The notes under the pieces: model-generated | Seen by the model: only the letters and a program-made list of their open reading frames with translations | Databases searched by the model: none | Told to the model about the DNA's origin: nothing | NCBI GenBank assembly: GCA_907163375.1 | Contig: CAJQUW010006407.1 | Span: forward strand, 281,506-345,505 | Length of the DNA: 64,000 bases | Direction of reading: 5' to 3' | Source: Prostheceraeus crozeri | Lineage: Eukaryota > Platyhelminthes > Polycladida > Euryleptidae | Shown here: positions 11,784 to 23,844 of the stretch, one piece after another | Position numbering within the stretch: position 1 is the first letter of the stretch | How the letters are laid out: every line of letters begins with the position of its first letter | Program-made: the position numbers and the translations under genes

Positions 11784-14299
11784 ATTATAATAGTAAAGTG
11801 TGTGTTGTCAACTTACTAGCTGTCAATGGGGCTCGTCAATGTCGGAATAGTCTAAACTAGTTTATAATAGCTAGAATGGCTGAAGGCTTGCTCTGCGTTC
11901 ATCTATGCTGGTTCTGCCGTGCAGTTGACAGCCATAAAGAAGGTAATCATTCAGAGTTTTGCGCTTAAGTTGTTAAAATCTGAGGCTATCTTTCTAATCT
12001 ATGCGAAATGCCAATCAGCAGTGTTTATGATCCTCTCCAGCAGGATTTTCGTTGAGATGTGAGCGTGTGAAAATTACGTTAGACGTGTATGAGGCCTTAT
12101 CTTCTTACTCTTCTTTCGTGAGTACTCCATTCATTGTTTATAGCAGTCAATTATCTTGGTCATGACTTTTCATTGTCTAAGCATTCGTAAAATTTGGTGA
12201 ATTAACTGTTTTGTCGATTTCGAATGGAGCGGAACACGTAGTGTACGCAACCCGCAGACTCCATGCATCTTGAAGTGCTTTAGTTTGGATGACAATCAGA
12301 GTATTCCAATATTTTTAACAAAATTCATGAAAATTTGAATTTAAATCTTTTTCCTGATTTATAATTCCATTTCGCACTTTTGCTTTGTCAATGAAATTCG
12401 AAACTGATTTCTTTATATTTTCAAGTGCGGAGGCTTGTGCCACAGGAACATGAAGCTGGACAGATCTCCAAGCGTGACTCCAATTAATCGACACAATCGG
12501 CGCCCAACAGCGTCAGACACGCAGAGTAATGAGGAAATGACATGAAAATGACTACCATCACTCATACTTCTAAACCAAGCATCAGAGCGAATTCAAATTT
12601 CGACAACGAATGGTTCACAGCATTGTCTGCGGCTTTTTGTCCATAAACCTTTGTGTAAAACAAAAATTATAATTTCTGAAGGCATGTGAGATGCTGCTCG
12701 CTGAGCGCATAAATTATTCAATTTTGTTATTACTGAAGAATTGCAGTCGTGTCTTCTCAGTCGAGAAATATTCATGTCTCGAAAATGGACAATGACAACG
12801 ACTCAAACACTTGAGAAATTTGAATATTTCTATCGCAAGAAAAATGAATTTTGGAGCAATGATTTGATGGAAAATGATCGCAGAATGTAGTACAACAGAT
12901 CCTTTAAGAGTTCTGGTTACCGACATGAGAGAATCTACTTCTCCAGCATTAGATTTACAGTGAATGAAAACTAAACGATGTTATCAAGTTGTTTTTTAAT
13001 TTTTCTTCGCTGCACTAGCTAAGGCGACCTCAGTTCACTGCAGCACGAAATGCCTCAGTGATCATATGATGATATACCGGCTCTTTGATGGTGCACCGGA
13101 CGCCTGGACTCTTTCGTAAATTCATACTAACTTGCTCCATCAATGTCTCAAGGAAGGCCCTCATTTATCACGGCAAGGAAAGATAAGTTTAGTTGTATCC
13201 TCGTTTAGAGCTATCCATACGTGGAAGGAGGGTGTTGTTTCAGCCTCGTCGGATTTTCTGCATGGTCATGACAAAGTTCAACTGCATATTCTAGGCGTCG
13301 TGGACTTCAGTTGCTGATATCCAGGTCCACTAGATAATGCACAACATGCACAGTCACTGATATTACTGTCATCTCATTATAAGTAGTACTTTTATCTCAA
13401 CCACATAGCTCAAACAGGAGAAACACCTTTTCCTTTGTAGAGAATGCCAGACGCCCTCCAACTATCTACTTTCTTTGAACTTTCCTTTCGCATCGACCCT
13501 AGACTTTGAAATTGGTCCCATGGAGCCTCTGCTTGCGCAAGCCCAGCAATCTTCACAGTATCACTATTCTTTCGTGTACACGCGCATAAATGTACACCAT
13601 CGTTTAGCTGTTTTTCAAATCCTTTTTATGAACTTTTCCACTTTTCACCTTTATATACATCTATAATACATGCACCTTGATCTCCACTTTTTTATTCACA
13701 TGCGCCTCATATGCTGCAGCGCGCAAGTAATATAAAGGAAGTGGAAGTCGGATGGAACCTAAGAATCTATTGGCGGTTTCGCAGCCCAATTTGATAATAC
13801 TTGCGTTGCCATAGTATTTGCTAAAATTGTCACCAGACCACGCTGCACCTGTAAGACGGAACATCAGAGTTGTGCTTCATTGGTCCGTGTTCGATAGAAA
13901 TTGTTTCGACATACGTTGTATAGCAAGTAGCAGAAAGTATTAGCCTACTCAAGGATAACTTTAGCCTAACATATTTCACACCTTAGTAGAAGTGTGGCTA
14001 AAATGATCTGGAAAGTCAAGCAAATATTACTATAGGCACACAATAATTAGCAAACTACAAGAAAATTCTAAATATCATCCACTGAATTAAGCATATTGCC
14101 ATTTTTGCATGATGTTCACATAATCTGACACATAAAGGTTGGATCAATCGTTTATTATTTGTCATCATATCGTCTGTGCCATCAAATTTTCATCATATTG
14201 CAAGCGAATCTAATATATGAGTAGATCTAATCACTTGTGAATTCAAGCACAGTAAGCATATAAACAAGGGGAGAATATTGAAGTCAAAGAATTGCACGG
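11784..14299. other. Intron-like DNA, nothing recognised
   Basis: AT-rich sequence. Short frames at 12593-12926, 13132-13317, 13475-13666 and 13661-13864 show no family resemblance and lack a clear start context or splice sites. Confidence 0.5.
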
Positions 14300-14303
14300 T
14301 TTT

Positions 14304-14372
14304 GTGGGCCGAGGTTAAGGCGCCTGGTTGCTGATCAGGCCATGGACAGAAAGTCTGTAGTCCGGCCTGGGA
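14304..14372 (+). repeat. tRNA-like relic (Ser/Leu type) or SINE head
   Basis: GTGGGCCGAGGTTAAGGCG resembles the A-box half of a Ser/Leu-type tRNA, and about 50 bases on TAGTCCGGCCTGGGAG is in the place of the B box. The B box has drifted from GGTTCGANTCC, so this is a pseudo-tRNA or the head of a tRNA-derived SINE unrelated to SINE-A and SINE-B. No acceptor stem closes it. Confidence 0.4.
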
Positions 14373-15111
14373 GTTTGGGCCTGCTTTAGGGTCAGTGAGC
14401 ATGTGCTTGATGCCTAACTGAGAAAAAGCCGTTGAGAATACTAGTTGATCGGTGTTTCATATAACTAAGAACGCTCCTAGAACTTACATTCATTCATCTT
14501 TCGGCATTTTGAATCGAATGTCATTTTGTGGAATGCATACATTTTCGACAAAAAGACTGAAGTTTTGATACGAGCGAATATGCTTTCTCATCCTTCCCTG
14601 TGTTTTTATGCTCTCTATCAATCTTATGGAAATGTCTTAAAGAGAGATAGCGTTCGAATAACTGGATAACTATCTAGTACGTATATACGATGACAATATT
14701 CTTTTTGCATTCCAAGTGATATCATAATTGCTTGATGGAAGTAATTTGACTTGGGAATTTCCGAGCATTTGCGCTTTTATCGTGAAACGAATGTCAAGAC
14801 AATCTCGGAATATCATCAAATGAATGATGCAGGTAAAATATTTACATTGCCGATTTCAAGGACTGTAGAATTTGTTAAGCATCTTATTATTTTGATTGAC
14901 AGCTGCAATCATTTTTGTCTTTATATAAACGGAAATAATTTATCGTCATTCATCAAATCAATGAAAATTCAGATTATGAACCTCTGAATTTAATTCTGAA
15001 GATAATGAATTTCCTCTGAACAACTTTCAGAAGTCAATTCCTCAATATCTAATGTTCTTTTCAAGATTTGAAGCTCTTGCCTGCGGATTGCTAGCCCTTG
15101 TCAGTAACCAC

Positions 15112-16109
15112 TAGGGGTGCAAAGCGATTAATTGCTTCAAATACTTAAGAAATGCCTTTAATCGCAGGCTTGCGATTAATTGTTTTTTCCATTCTAATGC
15201 AAAAAAACAAATATGTCATTTTGCTGATTCTTTAGATAGTAGTGTTAATGAATGAATTTTCTATTAAGTTGTTCAATCGATTATTCTATTAGTGCGTTTC
15301 GTGTGAAGGTCGGAATTCTCCAGTACGGAACAGAAAGGTGTGGAAATGAATGACTCACTTGATATTCGGTGACTATGCTTTATTTCTAGTCTTCTGGTAG
15401 CATTAGACAGCACTGATATTCCATATAGGTGGTCTCGAATAAGGGTAATTAAAATGAATGAAACAGGTGAGTCAGCGGCAAGCAACGATGTGACGTATTG
15501 ACGCATCCTTCCTGACGAATCATACGGTTGTGCATATCTTTTAAATTGTTTTGTGAAGAATGACATTTTTGTAATTATATCCATATACTTTTGTTGAAGA
15601 AATTTCTGTGAGACAAATGACTTCAATAATCATTCATTTCTCAACTTTGTTGTTTCATGATAGTTTCCTTGAGATTCATTGTTTTAATTTCATGTTGCAT
15701 TAAATAATGGGGTCATAATTACGCGGGCTTTATACATGTTACGATGTAGTCATAAATGTAAATTTCTTTTTTAGAGTAAAATACCTTTCCATAATCAGCA
15801 TGTAGACCTACAGACAATTAACGTTAATTATACAACCTTTACTCACTAGGCCCATACTTTTAATATAAGTTATATCAATACAAAAGACAAAGTGATCGTG
15901 CATGGGAATAAAAACTTAACAATACGCTGAGAAGCAGTGATAGTTTGCATAATAACAGTAATACTTTTATCTAATATATTGATAGTAGATATTGAAATTA
16001 TATAAGAAATTAATCGCGCGATTAATCGTTTAATCGTTTAATCGCTTAATGATGCGATTAATAATCGTTTAATCGAATCGATGCGATTGCGATTAAAAAG
16101 TCACCCCTA
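15112..16109. mobile_element. Non-autonomous hAT element, 998 bp
   Basis: Terminal inverted repeats TAGGGGTGCAAAGCGATTAA (left) and the complement of TTAAAAAGTCACCCCTA (right). TAGGGGTG ends are typical of the hAT superfamily. Flanks GTAACCAC and GTAACCGC match at 7 of 8 bases, as an 8-bp hAT target duplication should. The last 100 bp hold many copies of CGATTAAT/ATTAATCG-type words, expected of subterminal transposase-binding sites. One 117-codon minus-strand frame (15273-15626) inside has no recognised transposase motif. The element ends 119 bp before the NCX exon at 16229, so it lies inside the preceding intron. Confidence 0.85.
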
Positions 16110-16228
16110 GTAACCGCTGAGTTGATAAACTACAATTATCGAATGACGAGTGTGTTCACTGAATACGAAATGGTGACGCAATAGAAAACAATGAGGCAGT
16201 TTACGTTAATCTACCGTTCTTTTTACAG

Positions 16229-16328
16229 AACACGGTCGACAAACTGCTGAAGAAGGCGAACCTTTCTTTGGTGGTCGGTACATCCTCATGGAAGGAGCAG
16301 TTCATTGAGGCAATCACCGTTAGTGCTG
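16229..16328 (+). CDS. NCX: Na+/Ca2+ exchanger (NCX/SLC8 family), exon at the end of the large cytoplasmic loop
   Basis: A 100-bp exon reading NTVDKLLKKANLSLVVGTSS then WKEQFIEAITVSA, preceded by the polypyrimidine acceptor TTCTTTTTACAG and followed by a perfect GTGAGT donor. The matching segment in known NCX proteins (DKLLKKTNLALVVGTHSW..QF.EAITVSAG) lies just after the second Calx-beta Ca2+-binding domain and before the second membrane cluster. NCX exchangers expel one Ca2+ for three Na+ across the plasma membrane. The exon is read in phase 0 and ends in phase 1. Upstream exons (Calx-beta domains, alpha-1 repeat) are not seen and should lie before position 1 or have been missed. The next family segment (acidic run, first helix of the second membrane cluster) is not in the following exon seen here. 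Confidence 0.95.
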
Positions 16329-16705
16329 GTGAGTTTCAGTAGATTGTCCATATCTATGATTTTTACTTTTCTTACTCCTTGCAATTATAACAATTTTTGT
16401 GGATTTCTATTATGCAATAATCCCGTATGATTTCGTGTTTGATTTGTGTGAATTATGACATGTGTTCGCTGATGAACTGATTGCAGTATTATCTATTTTC
16501 TGAAATTGTCATATAATGTTATGCGAATGTTTTTGTCAATTACACGCGACAGTGATGCTATTTGAGTAGTTGTCAAATACACTTCGTTATCACGGTTTCA
16601 CGGAAGACGTTTGATCCCTCACAGCATTTATAGATGAAGAGAAATACCGTTGTTTTTGAAGCGTACATGTATATTGAGCGGTCGACATCAGGCACTACGC
16701 TGGAC

Positions 16706-17072
16706 TGAATTGCACACACAGAATCACGCAGCGAACACTTATCAGATTGCCTATGACATGATACAAGACTGACGACAATAAAATTGGCATTGTAGAAATC
16801 ACAAACAGCAGGGAAAAAAAGGTCTGCTTAATGCTGGTGCTACGCAAGTGTCTGCAAATAAGAATGACGTCGATCAATACCAAGAAAAGAACTTTCAAAA
16901 AAAGGGAAAAAATACCTGTTAAATCAGGACGGACGATACGAAATAAAGTAAATACAAGAAATGCAAAATTAGATAATGATATTTTCATTATCTTTTTATT
17001 GTCGTCAGTCTTGTGTCATTGTCAATCTGATAAATGTTCGTTTCGTGATTCTATATGTTATATGTGCAATTC
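16706..17072. repeat. Inverted repeat, arms about 80-85 bp
   Basis: Left arm 16706-16790 and right arm about 16992-17072 are inverted copies. Shared words are TGAATTGCAC, AGAATCACG, CTTATCAGATTG/TTTATCAGATTG and AAGACTGACGACAATAAAA. The 200-bp spacer is A-rich. It looks like a small foldback DNA element in the NCX intron, about 380 bp after the exon; no target duplication was recognised. Confidence 0.75.
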
Positions 17073-17089
17073 ACTGCCTGAATGAGAGC

Positions 17090-20000
17090 TGTCAGAAACA
17101 TGTCGCGCGCTCAATATAGATGTACATTTAAAAACAGCGGTACTTCTTTTCATCACGGTTTCACTGTTTCTTGTCGCAAAAATGATGGACTATTGCAGAT
17201 AAGCAAGTGCATTATATTTAGTTGTACCCGCAGGAACTCACCATATTCTGTCAATGCGCATGATTATACAATGATAATGATCCATTTGACATTGATACGA
17301 TCTGAAATATATCCAACCAGTTCATGATTATTGATTAGACTATAATTATAGCTGACAATTTAAGATACTCATGAAGATCGCGGGAGAATTGATTACACTA
17401 AAATTTGGTGATAGACTTCTTGCTCACTTTGTTAATCAAAGTTGCGAATTCTTAGCGTACGTGCTCATCTTCTGATGATTTTCAAAGTATTGGTTTAGCT
17501 ATTCGGTATTCTTCAGTAGACGGTTAGTTGATAGACGGCGGAACCATCTCAAAAATTAGATGACTGCGATTATAACAAAGGAACCTGCCTTCTGTCTGAG
17601 ATCTCAAAATTGTGAAGGCAACGGTTCTAAAATGCTAGTGTTCAAAAATGCTCCTTATGTGTACACACTCATTCCTTTAACGCCCGCATTCTAAGCTAGT
17701 TTGGATGATCTCCGACTTCTGTCGATCATGAGCGTCCTCTACTTTGAGATGGGATTTGCGCATATTATACTGTAAAGCGTTGCACTAGGTCTTTCGTGGA
17801 CTTCCAGCTGATCGCTTCCCGTCCACTTTCTAAAAGATTTATCGATAGGGGAATAAGTTCACTCAAATATATTCTCGAATTCGTGTTATGTCGTAGGAAC
17901 TGTTCAGGTGGCAGTTCAATCCAATAATCATGTAACATGCCTCTTAACTCAATTTGCTAATCGTTAGTACAGCTGGAGCTGTAAACATAGAATTGTCGAG
18001 CCCCAAAGTCATAAGAATCACATCCGCCCGTGAGAGAGAACGTCAATTTTGTCTCTCCGCATGTCGTCTGGAAATGGCATCTTGACGCGGTACTATTTTC
18101 AGTGACAAGGCTCTCAAGTGAGGTAATCCGAAGCCCGTAAAATTGACCTCACCATCAGTGGATCCGCTGATAGGACTTGTTGCCAGTATGTCATCTCTAC
18201 AATACAAGAAAATATTTCCTTAATAAGAAGTGATTCACCGACAGAAACCAAATTCACCTATAAGGCTGGAATGTCTGAAGGTATTTTCTATTCTTCATCG
18301 CGAAACTTCGTTATTCGACATAGCAAATATAGTTGTATCATCTCAGCTCTGTCACAGTCGTTGGCATACAGGATTCTCGTCTCTCGTTAACCTCGTCTTA
18401 CTTATGCCAGACTACGGATGGCTTTCATTTCCTACCGCCGCTCTCTATTGCCGATGGCAAAAAACTCCCGAATGATTTCAACGCAATCTCTCTATATCAA
18501 CAAGTGTTTATTTGTCGCTGATTCCACAGAAATGCAAACAAAAGCCTCGCCGGCTATGTTCCTCAGAATTCAATCCAGAGAGGAATATTGCTGGTCGCAT
18601 TTTCATTCCGTTTAGAATGAGAGGGAGAGTAGTGTTAATTTCGTAAATATTTTGCCAGCCTCCTCGCGAGCTGAAGCGGATTAAAATATTGGGAATTTTC
18701 TTTTGCATTTCACCTTTGTTATACATTCGTACAGCAAACTATTGGCCTGCCTCTCCGGTTATTTGTTTTATTTCAAATTTGCATCGATTACATCTTTTTA
18801 GGATATTGACTCTCAGCTCTATTTAGACTGGGGAGGATGACTTTAAGCACGGTTTTGGCCTTTGTCAAATACCTGAGAGGTTGTGATAACGAGGGAGCTG
18901 AAATTTTGTGGTACTTAGTTGTGATATATTAATGACAGAAATCTTCAGTTCGGATGATGACTTATCTACAATTGAGTTACTAATTCTTTTCAATAATGCT
19001 ATTTTCACTGATGCTAGAAACATTTGAAGTTAGTGATTTAAACTAAATCTTGTTTTCATCAAATTCGATTTTTGAGTATCCTGTGAACTTTTGGTAATAT
19101 TTGGCGGCTGTAGCTGCAAGAACAAATTTGAAACTGTTTTGAAAAAAGTTTTTTTTTTGGCCAACCAATTTAAAATACATTCTAGATGAAGCTAGTGGGG
19201 ATTCATATAATCAATGGCCACTTTATAATTGCATTGTTTTCTCGATTGTAACCCGCGGTTTATGTGATTTTCTGCAATTCTGTTGTAGGGGGAGGGAAGA
19301 TGATTGCGACAGTGACGAGGCGCGAAGCTTTTTAAAAGTAGAAGTAGATTTATTTGAGTTAGTATGATTCCATGATTTGTCATTATTTAGATTGGAATTG
19401 TTGTTCATACGAAAGATAGTATAGTAATCAAAAAAGATGTCTAAGAGACAAACAAGCAGTCATATTGTATGACGGAAAGAAGCTCCAAGATCAGACTTAA
19501 TTCTAAGTTATGTTGATCATGTAAAATTCAAGGACTTAGTTACGTTAACCGCTGAATAATAATTTACTCAGCCATTGTTCGACAGCATTGAAACGTCAAA
19601 CTTGTAAGTAGTCACACTCCAAAAGGGTTATGTAATGAAACTCGTAGAAGGGTTAATGGATAAGTATAGAGACGCGGTTTCTCTTCGTGGAAATGCAGTA
19701 AACAAGCGAAAATTTGAAATCAACTGGGAAATGCCAAGCAAATGAGCTTGTACAGAATAAAATAGATTCAAAATATCTCAAATTCAAGAATTCATTTTTC
19801 CGAATAGTTTGTTAACTCCATAAAGTATTGTCTGACTTCGATTTATAAAGTGATGCAATTTTTATCACATTATATTTCCACCAATGATAGATGTGGTAAT
19901 TAGGAAGTCTGTTCATCATGAAGAGGAATTCACAGCCATTCAAGATTAAACATTCTCCAGTGTAATAACGAAATTGTAGATAAAATTACAACAGAGATTC

Positions 20001-20320
20001 AACAGAGCCTAAACAAACTTGTGAGGAAAATCATCTTTTTGTCAGAGTTTTGTAAGACCATCATTTTTGCATATCCGCTTCGAAGCTTCAAGCTTTGAAT
20101 TGCTGCTATCAGCAACAATATGAGCAAATTGGTCAAAATCGATGCCACTAGTAAGTGTATGCGCCAAATGTGGTGTAGAGTGAGATGTAGGAAAACATGT
20201 GAGGTTCCTCAGTCCATCGACATCAGAAAATCATGTTCTTAGCTCTTTAGCACAGGTGATTGCTTCTTGCCGGAGACATTTGTGAAGATCAAAGTACATC
20301 GGTGATCGACAGTGATACTT
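17090..20320. other. NCX intron, no recognisable element
   Basis: AT-rich intronic DNA. Frames at 18230-18726 overlap on both strands and show no family resemblance. An acidic run at 19290-19330 (EDDCDSDEA) was examined as a possible missing NCX exon but fails on phase and has no downstream membrane segment. Confidence 0.5.
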
Positions 20321-20322
20321 GT

Positions 20323-20565
20323 ACACTGTAGATTGAGAACAAAGGTCTGTCGTAGTACCTTGAATATCTAAAGAGAATGACAACCATGAAGTTGATAAAA
20401 GACACCAACACCCTTGATTCCCCGACAGCACTCGCCCGACCCAGGAATCGAACCGAAGTCCGCGATGGAGACGACCTTGCACCTTCTTCGTGTTGGTGTC
20501 ATTCTCTTTAGATATTCAATGCACTACCACAGACCTTTGTTGTCAATCTACACTGTGACGTAGTC
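20323..20565. repeat. Inverted duplication flanking a SINE-B copy
   Basis: Bases 20323-20395 and 20488-20565 are inverted copies. They share ACAGTGTAGATTGA, AACAAAGGTCTGT, TTGAATATCTAAAGAGAATG and their complements. The arms contain the end of SINE-B plus about 45 bp of adjacent, non-SINE DNA, so the flank was duplicated along with the SINE. Confidence 0.75.
20345..20483 (-). mobile_element. SINE-B copy, partial
   Basis: On the minus strand: GGTGCAAGGTCGTCTCC, then CGGACTTCGGTTCGATTCCT (an excellent tRNA B box), GGGCGAGTGCTGTCGGGGAA, TCAAGGGTGTTGGTGTC and TGTCATTCTCTTTAGATATT. It matches the copy at 35285-35505 but lacks the part up to and including the A box. The 83-codon frame over it is a by-product. 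Confidence 0.85.
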
Positions 20566-20677
20566 GAATGACATGCTGATAGGCTGTCCCGCTACAATAT
20601 GAATGCTGGTAGCGTTCTTTCAATACTAATAGGACAATAAGCTGTCGATATCACTTAGAGATGACTTCTGTCTTTAT

Positions 20678-21168
20678 CACAGAATTGGATTGTTTAATCG
20701 TATCACTTTGCTAGAAGTGCAAACTGATTCAAAACAATGGCACATGCAGGAACATAATAAGTGGGCAAAAAGAAATTTTTAATACCTTGCAGAGATAGGA
20801 AAAATAGTCGTGCGTCGCTTGCGGATTGCTCTGAATTCCTTCAAAATGCTCCGATCGCAACGACTCCTTCAGACTCGAAGAATTCAGATCATTGCGCAAA
20901 AGTCTTCTCGATAATGTTGGGCCCTCCGATCATTTTAAAAAAAGTTAGCAGGCGCATGAAAAAACGTTCACAAACTTCTCGTAGAACTTGACATCGTCTG
21001 TGTCTCTTTGCTGTGTGATCCGGTTGATAACAGTCACTGAAGCTTCAGACAATTTGACGTGTTTAATGTTGAACTGGATGCTCATTGTTCGATTGCTATG
21101 GTATTATATATGTAGATTTGCATTCATTTACATTACATATTTCATCCCAATGCTTCCTTCTAGTCAAA
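20678..21168 (-). mobile_element. hAT-type MITE inserted in SINE-B
   Basis: Starts CACAGAATTGGATTG and runs in reverse orientation relative to 58051-58569. It stops at TTCTAGTCAAA, about 30 bp short of the family end. The 8-bp flanks GTCTTTAT at 20670-20677 and 21169-21176 are identical, as a hAT target duplication should be, even though the terminal inverted repeat on the right is gone. This suggests a small terminal deletion after, or during, insertion. Confidence 0.85.
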
Positions 21169-21177
21169 GTCTTTATA

Positions 21178-21900
21178 GTCCGGCAGCCAGAACGATTTTC
21201 TGCAGGGAACGAGGCCGAAAGTCAGACTTTCACAGAATGATGTACAGCCTTTGCCTACTATGAATCTGCACGTCTGCCGAGTTCTAGTGAGTTCCTCTTT
21301 TTGTCAGACAGGATCAAAGAAAAACACATGTAAATCCAATGGGACGCAGATTGCAGTTTTTGGCTAAAATGAAATTTTGTATGTTTTCTCTGATTAAACA
21401 AAAAGTACTAAGCCTAGAGTCATGATTTTTGCCATGGAATGTCTTCAGGTCATTTCCTTTCATGTTCATGCACCCCTGTCTATATAGCTGAACGCATTTA
21501 GATTTGGCGAGCCTCTTAATGTCAGCAAGCACAAACATTTTGAGCTACTTTATCCACATTCAACCACATTCTCACATACATTGCCGATTAGTTGCATGAC
21601 AAAAGCACATGTACATCATAGGAAATGACCTGAAGACATTCCATGCCAAAAATTATGACTCTGGGCTTAGTACCTTTCGTTTAATTAGAGAAAACATACA
21701 AAATTTCATTTTAGCCAATAGCTGCAATCTGCGTCCCATTAGATTTACATGTGTTTTTCTTTGATCCTGTCTGACAAGAAGAGGAACTCACTAGAACTCG
21801 GCAGACGTGCCGATTCGTAGTAGGTATAGGGTGTACATCATTGTGTGAAAGTCTCACTTTCGGCCTCGTTCCCTGCAGAAAATCGTTCTGGCTGCCGGAC
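21178..21900. mobile_element. Foldback (TA-target) element, copy 2, full length 723 bp
   Basis: GTCCGGCAGCCAGAACG at the left, CGTTCTGGCTGCCGGAC at the right, flanked by TA on both sides (21176-21177 and 21901-21902). The two halves fold on each other for about 300 bp each, with landmarks such as ACACATGTAAATCCAATGGG and its complement mirrored. No coding region. It landed in the right-hand target duplication of the hAT MITE, so it is younger than that MITE. Confidence 0.95.
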
Positions 21901-22094
21901 TATTACTCGCATTGCTTTTGAACCGTCAGCGTGGCCTAGTGAAGAAGGTGCGAGCTCGTCTCCATTCGTAGGTCAGGCGAGTGCGGTCGGGGAACCAAGG
22001 GTGTTGGCGTCTTTCATTGACTCAATGGTTGTCATTCTTTTAGATGTTCGTACACTGTACATGCATAATAATGCAAGTCTTCTGTAGCTATCTT

Positions 22095-22150
22095 CAAAAG
22101 TCAGACAACGTCAACACCGTCCAGTGCAGTAGCAGTGATGCTCAATCTTC
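22095..22150 (+). mobile_element. SINE-A 3' fragment
   Basis: GTCAGACAACGTCAACACCG then GCAGTAGCAGTGATG parallels the 3' half of SINE-A (GTCTGACAATGTCAGCACTG ... GTAATGACG). Only about 55 bp remain. Confidence 0.45.
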
Positions 22151-22159
22151 ATTTTTCAT

Positions 22160-23050
22160 TAGCATTAAAGACAATGCTCTAAGATACTCGAAATGTGTGA
22201 AATCTTCATACCGAAAGTTGTTAACCTTTTCCTTATTTAAACATAAATAGCTTTACAAATGTATATCAGATGAGCCATTTCCCGGTAGAGACGATGTAAA
22301 TGTTGTTCTAACTTTTTAGCAACAATACTTGATTTCGCATTATACAACAATCTCTAATTTTCCGCATTTTCCACATTGTGATTTATGGCTAAATTGAGAA
22401 TTTTTACAATGTCATGCTATTTGATCTTTCCTCAAATTTCCGAATTTTTGCGGTCGCATTGCGCAAATATTTCTTAATAATCTTCAATCGCGACGGATTT
22501 CTATTAAATTCGGCTCCACACACGTGCATGTTACTTTCATCTTGTTGACTTTGTATCCTGATTCGTGAGATCAGACGGTAAATTAGAAATAAAACGGCAC
22601 ATTGAGATACAAGAAAAGAGCAAATTTTAAACGCTAGCATCATTGACGCTTGAGGTGAATTTAGGTCAAGTCGATGTGAAGTGTCAGTAACTTTAGGGAA
22701 TTTTGCAGTTGCCAGGATTGCATATCCAGTACAGAGAATACATTTTCAAACACTAACATCATTCTTTAATTTTCATTTTGGAATAGACGAGAGAATAATT
22801 AGTTACTTTTCATTCTGTCGATATTTGCTCTCGTGATAAGGTCGAGATTAGAGATTAATGCAAATTTTACAAGCAATGAAGCAATAAGGAGGAAGCCTTT
22901 TTCACAGTATAAATTTAATGTTAGGTGAAGTTGATATTGATAGTTCTTCACCAGTTTCATCACTTGTGATAGACCTCTTGTTCACATAGGGACCTCCTGT
23001 TATCTTATTCCGAAGTTTCTGTCGATCGTCAGATGGAAGATTGTGACTTT
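22160..23050. other. NCX intron, nothing recognised
   Basis: AT-rich unique sequence without recognisable element or exon. Confidence 0.5.
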
Positions 23051-23057
23051 TTTCTTG

Positions 23058-23265
23058 TCTCCGTGGCACAGTGGTTAAGTGCTTGGCATAGCGATGCTTC
23101 GGTCCAGAGGTCGGGCCCCGCTAGTGTCATTGGAAGTCGACAGGAGGGACATTCTGACTAAAAGAGCACTACGCTCTAGATTCAAGTCTGCCTATTCAAC
23201 ATCGTCCAAGCCTTCAGTATGGGGAAGTAGTGACGTAAAACCATCACATTATCATAGATTTGGCT
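23058..23265 (+). mobile_element. SINE-A copy, full length
   Basis: TCTCCGTGGCACAGTGGTTA begins the tRNA-like head with a good A box. The B-box position reads GGTCGGGCCCC. Then follow GTGTCATTGGAAGTCG, GACTAAAAGAGCACTACGCT, TCAAGTCTGCC, and the tail GGGGAAGTAGTGACGTAAAA before an AT-rich end. About 200 bp, plus strand. The 90-codon frame over it is a by-product. Confidence 0.9.
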
Positions 23266-23844
23266 CAAGTGGTGTTATGATTCTATTAAAGTCTTCAATA
23301 GACTTAGCTGTTCTAATTATTCTTCAACAGTATGATTATACGCGTGCATGATGCGTCTAAAAGTTTCCGGACAAATGTAAAGAAATCGGAAATATTTGAA
23401 TTCTGACATGATAAGGTGTTAATTTGTTATATTAAGCTAAGTATTTTCTATTGGCCAGCCATTCAATTTAAGAAAACATTTAAAATTATGCGTTTTTGAA
23501 ATCCACTTCGCCACTTACAACATCCACTTTGATATTTAGCTTTAGTGTAGATTGGTTGAATGTATCAAAAGTGTGTTTTCATTTCTCGAGCTTTCAGGAC
23601 GCTCTCACGTTGTCAAGCACGTAAAAACAGAGAATGTTGCAAACAGACTGGCACGTATCACACACACGTAAAAGATAACAACTCACTGTCACAAATTCTA
23701 TGATGCTGCTGGCCACGTCCATGATGTTCTATTACAAAACAAAACAAATTAAATATACTACTATCTACAATAAAAAGTAATAAGCAAAATACAGACACTT
23801 CTTCAAAATAAAAAGAAAGTGAACACTCACTGCAAAATGAACTT

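Larger units (their letters stand above)
20621..22045 (+). mobile_element. SINE-B copy, split by two nested insertions
   Basis: The left part, 20621-20677 (AATAGGACAATAAGCTGTCG to GATGACTTCTGTCTTTAT), and the right part, 21901-22045 (ACTCGCATTGCTTTTGAACC, the A-box region GCGTGGCCTAGTGAAGAAGG, GCGAGCTCGTCTCC, then GGGTGTTGGCGTC), together align with the uninterrupted copy at 35285-35505 in inverted orientation. A piece with the B box has been lost from the right part. A hAT MITE and a foldback lie between the two parts. Confidence 0.85.

Noticed and set aside
19280-19380. Acidic run as the missing NCX exon
   Set aside because: The splice phase does not fit (phase 2 needed instead of 1) and there is no following FWK/FVPPT-like helix before a stop.
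22095-22250. 68-codon frame as a gene
   Set aside because: Its first part is a SINE-A 3' fragment and the rest is featureless.
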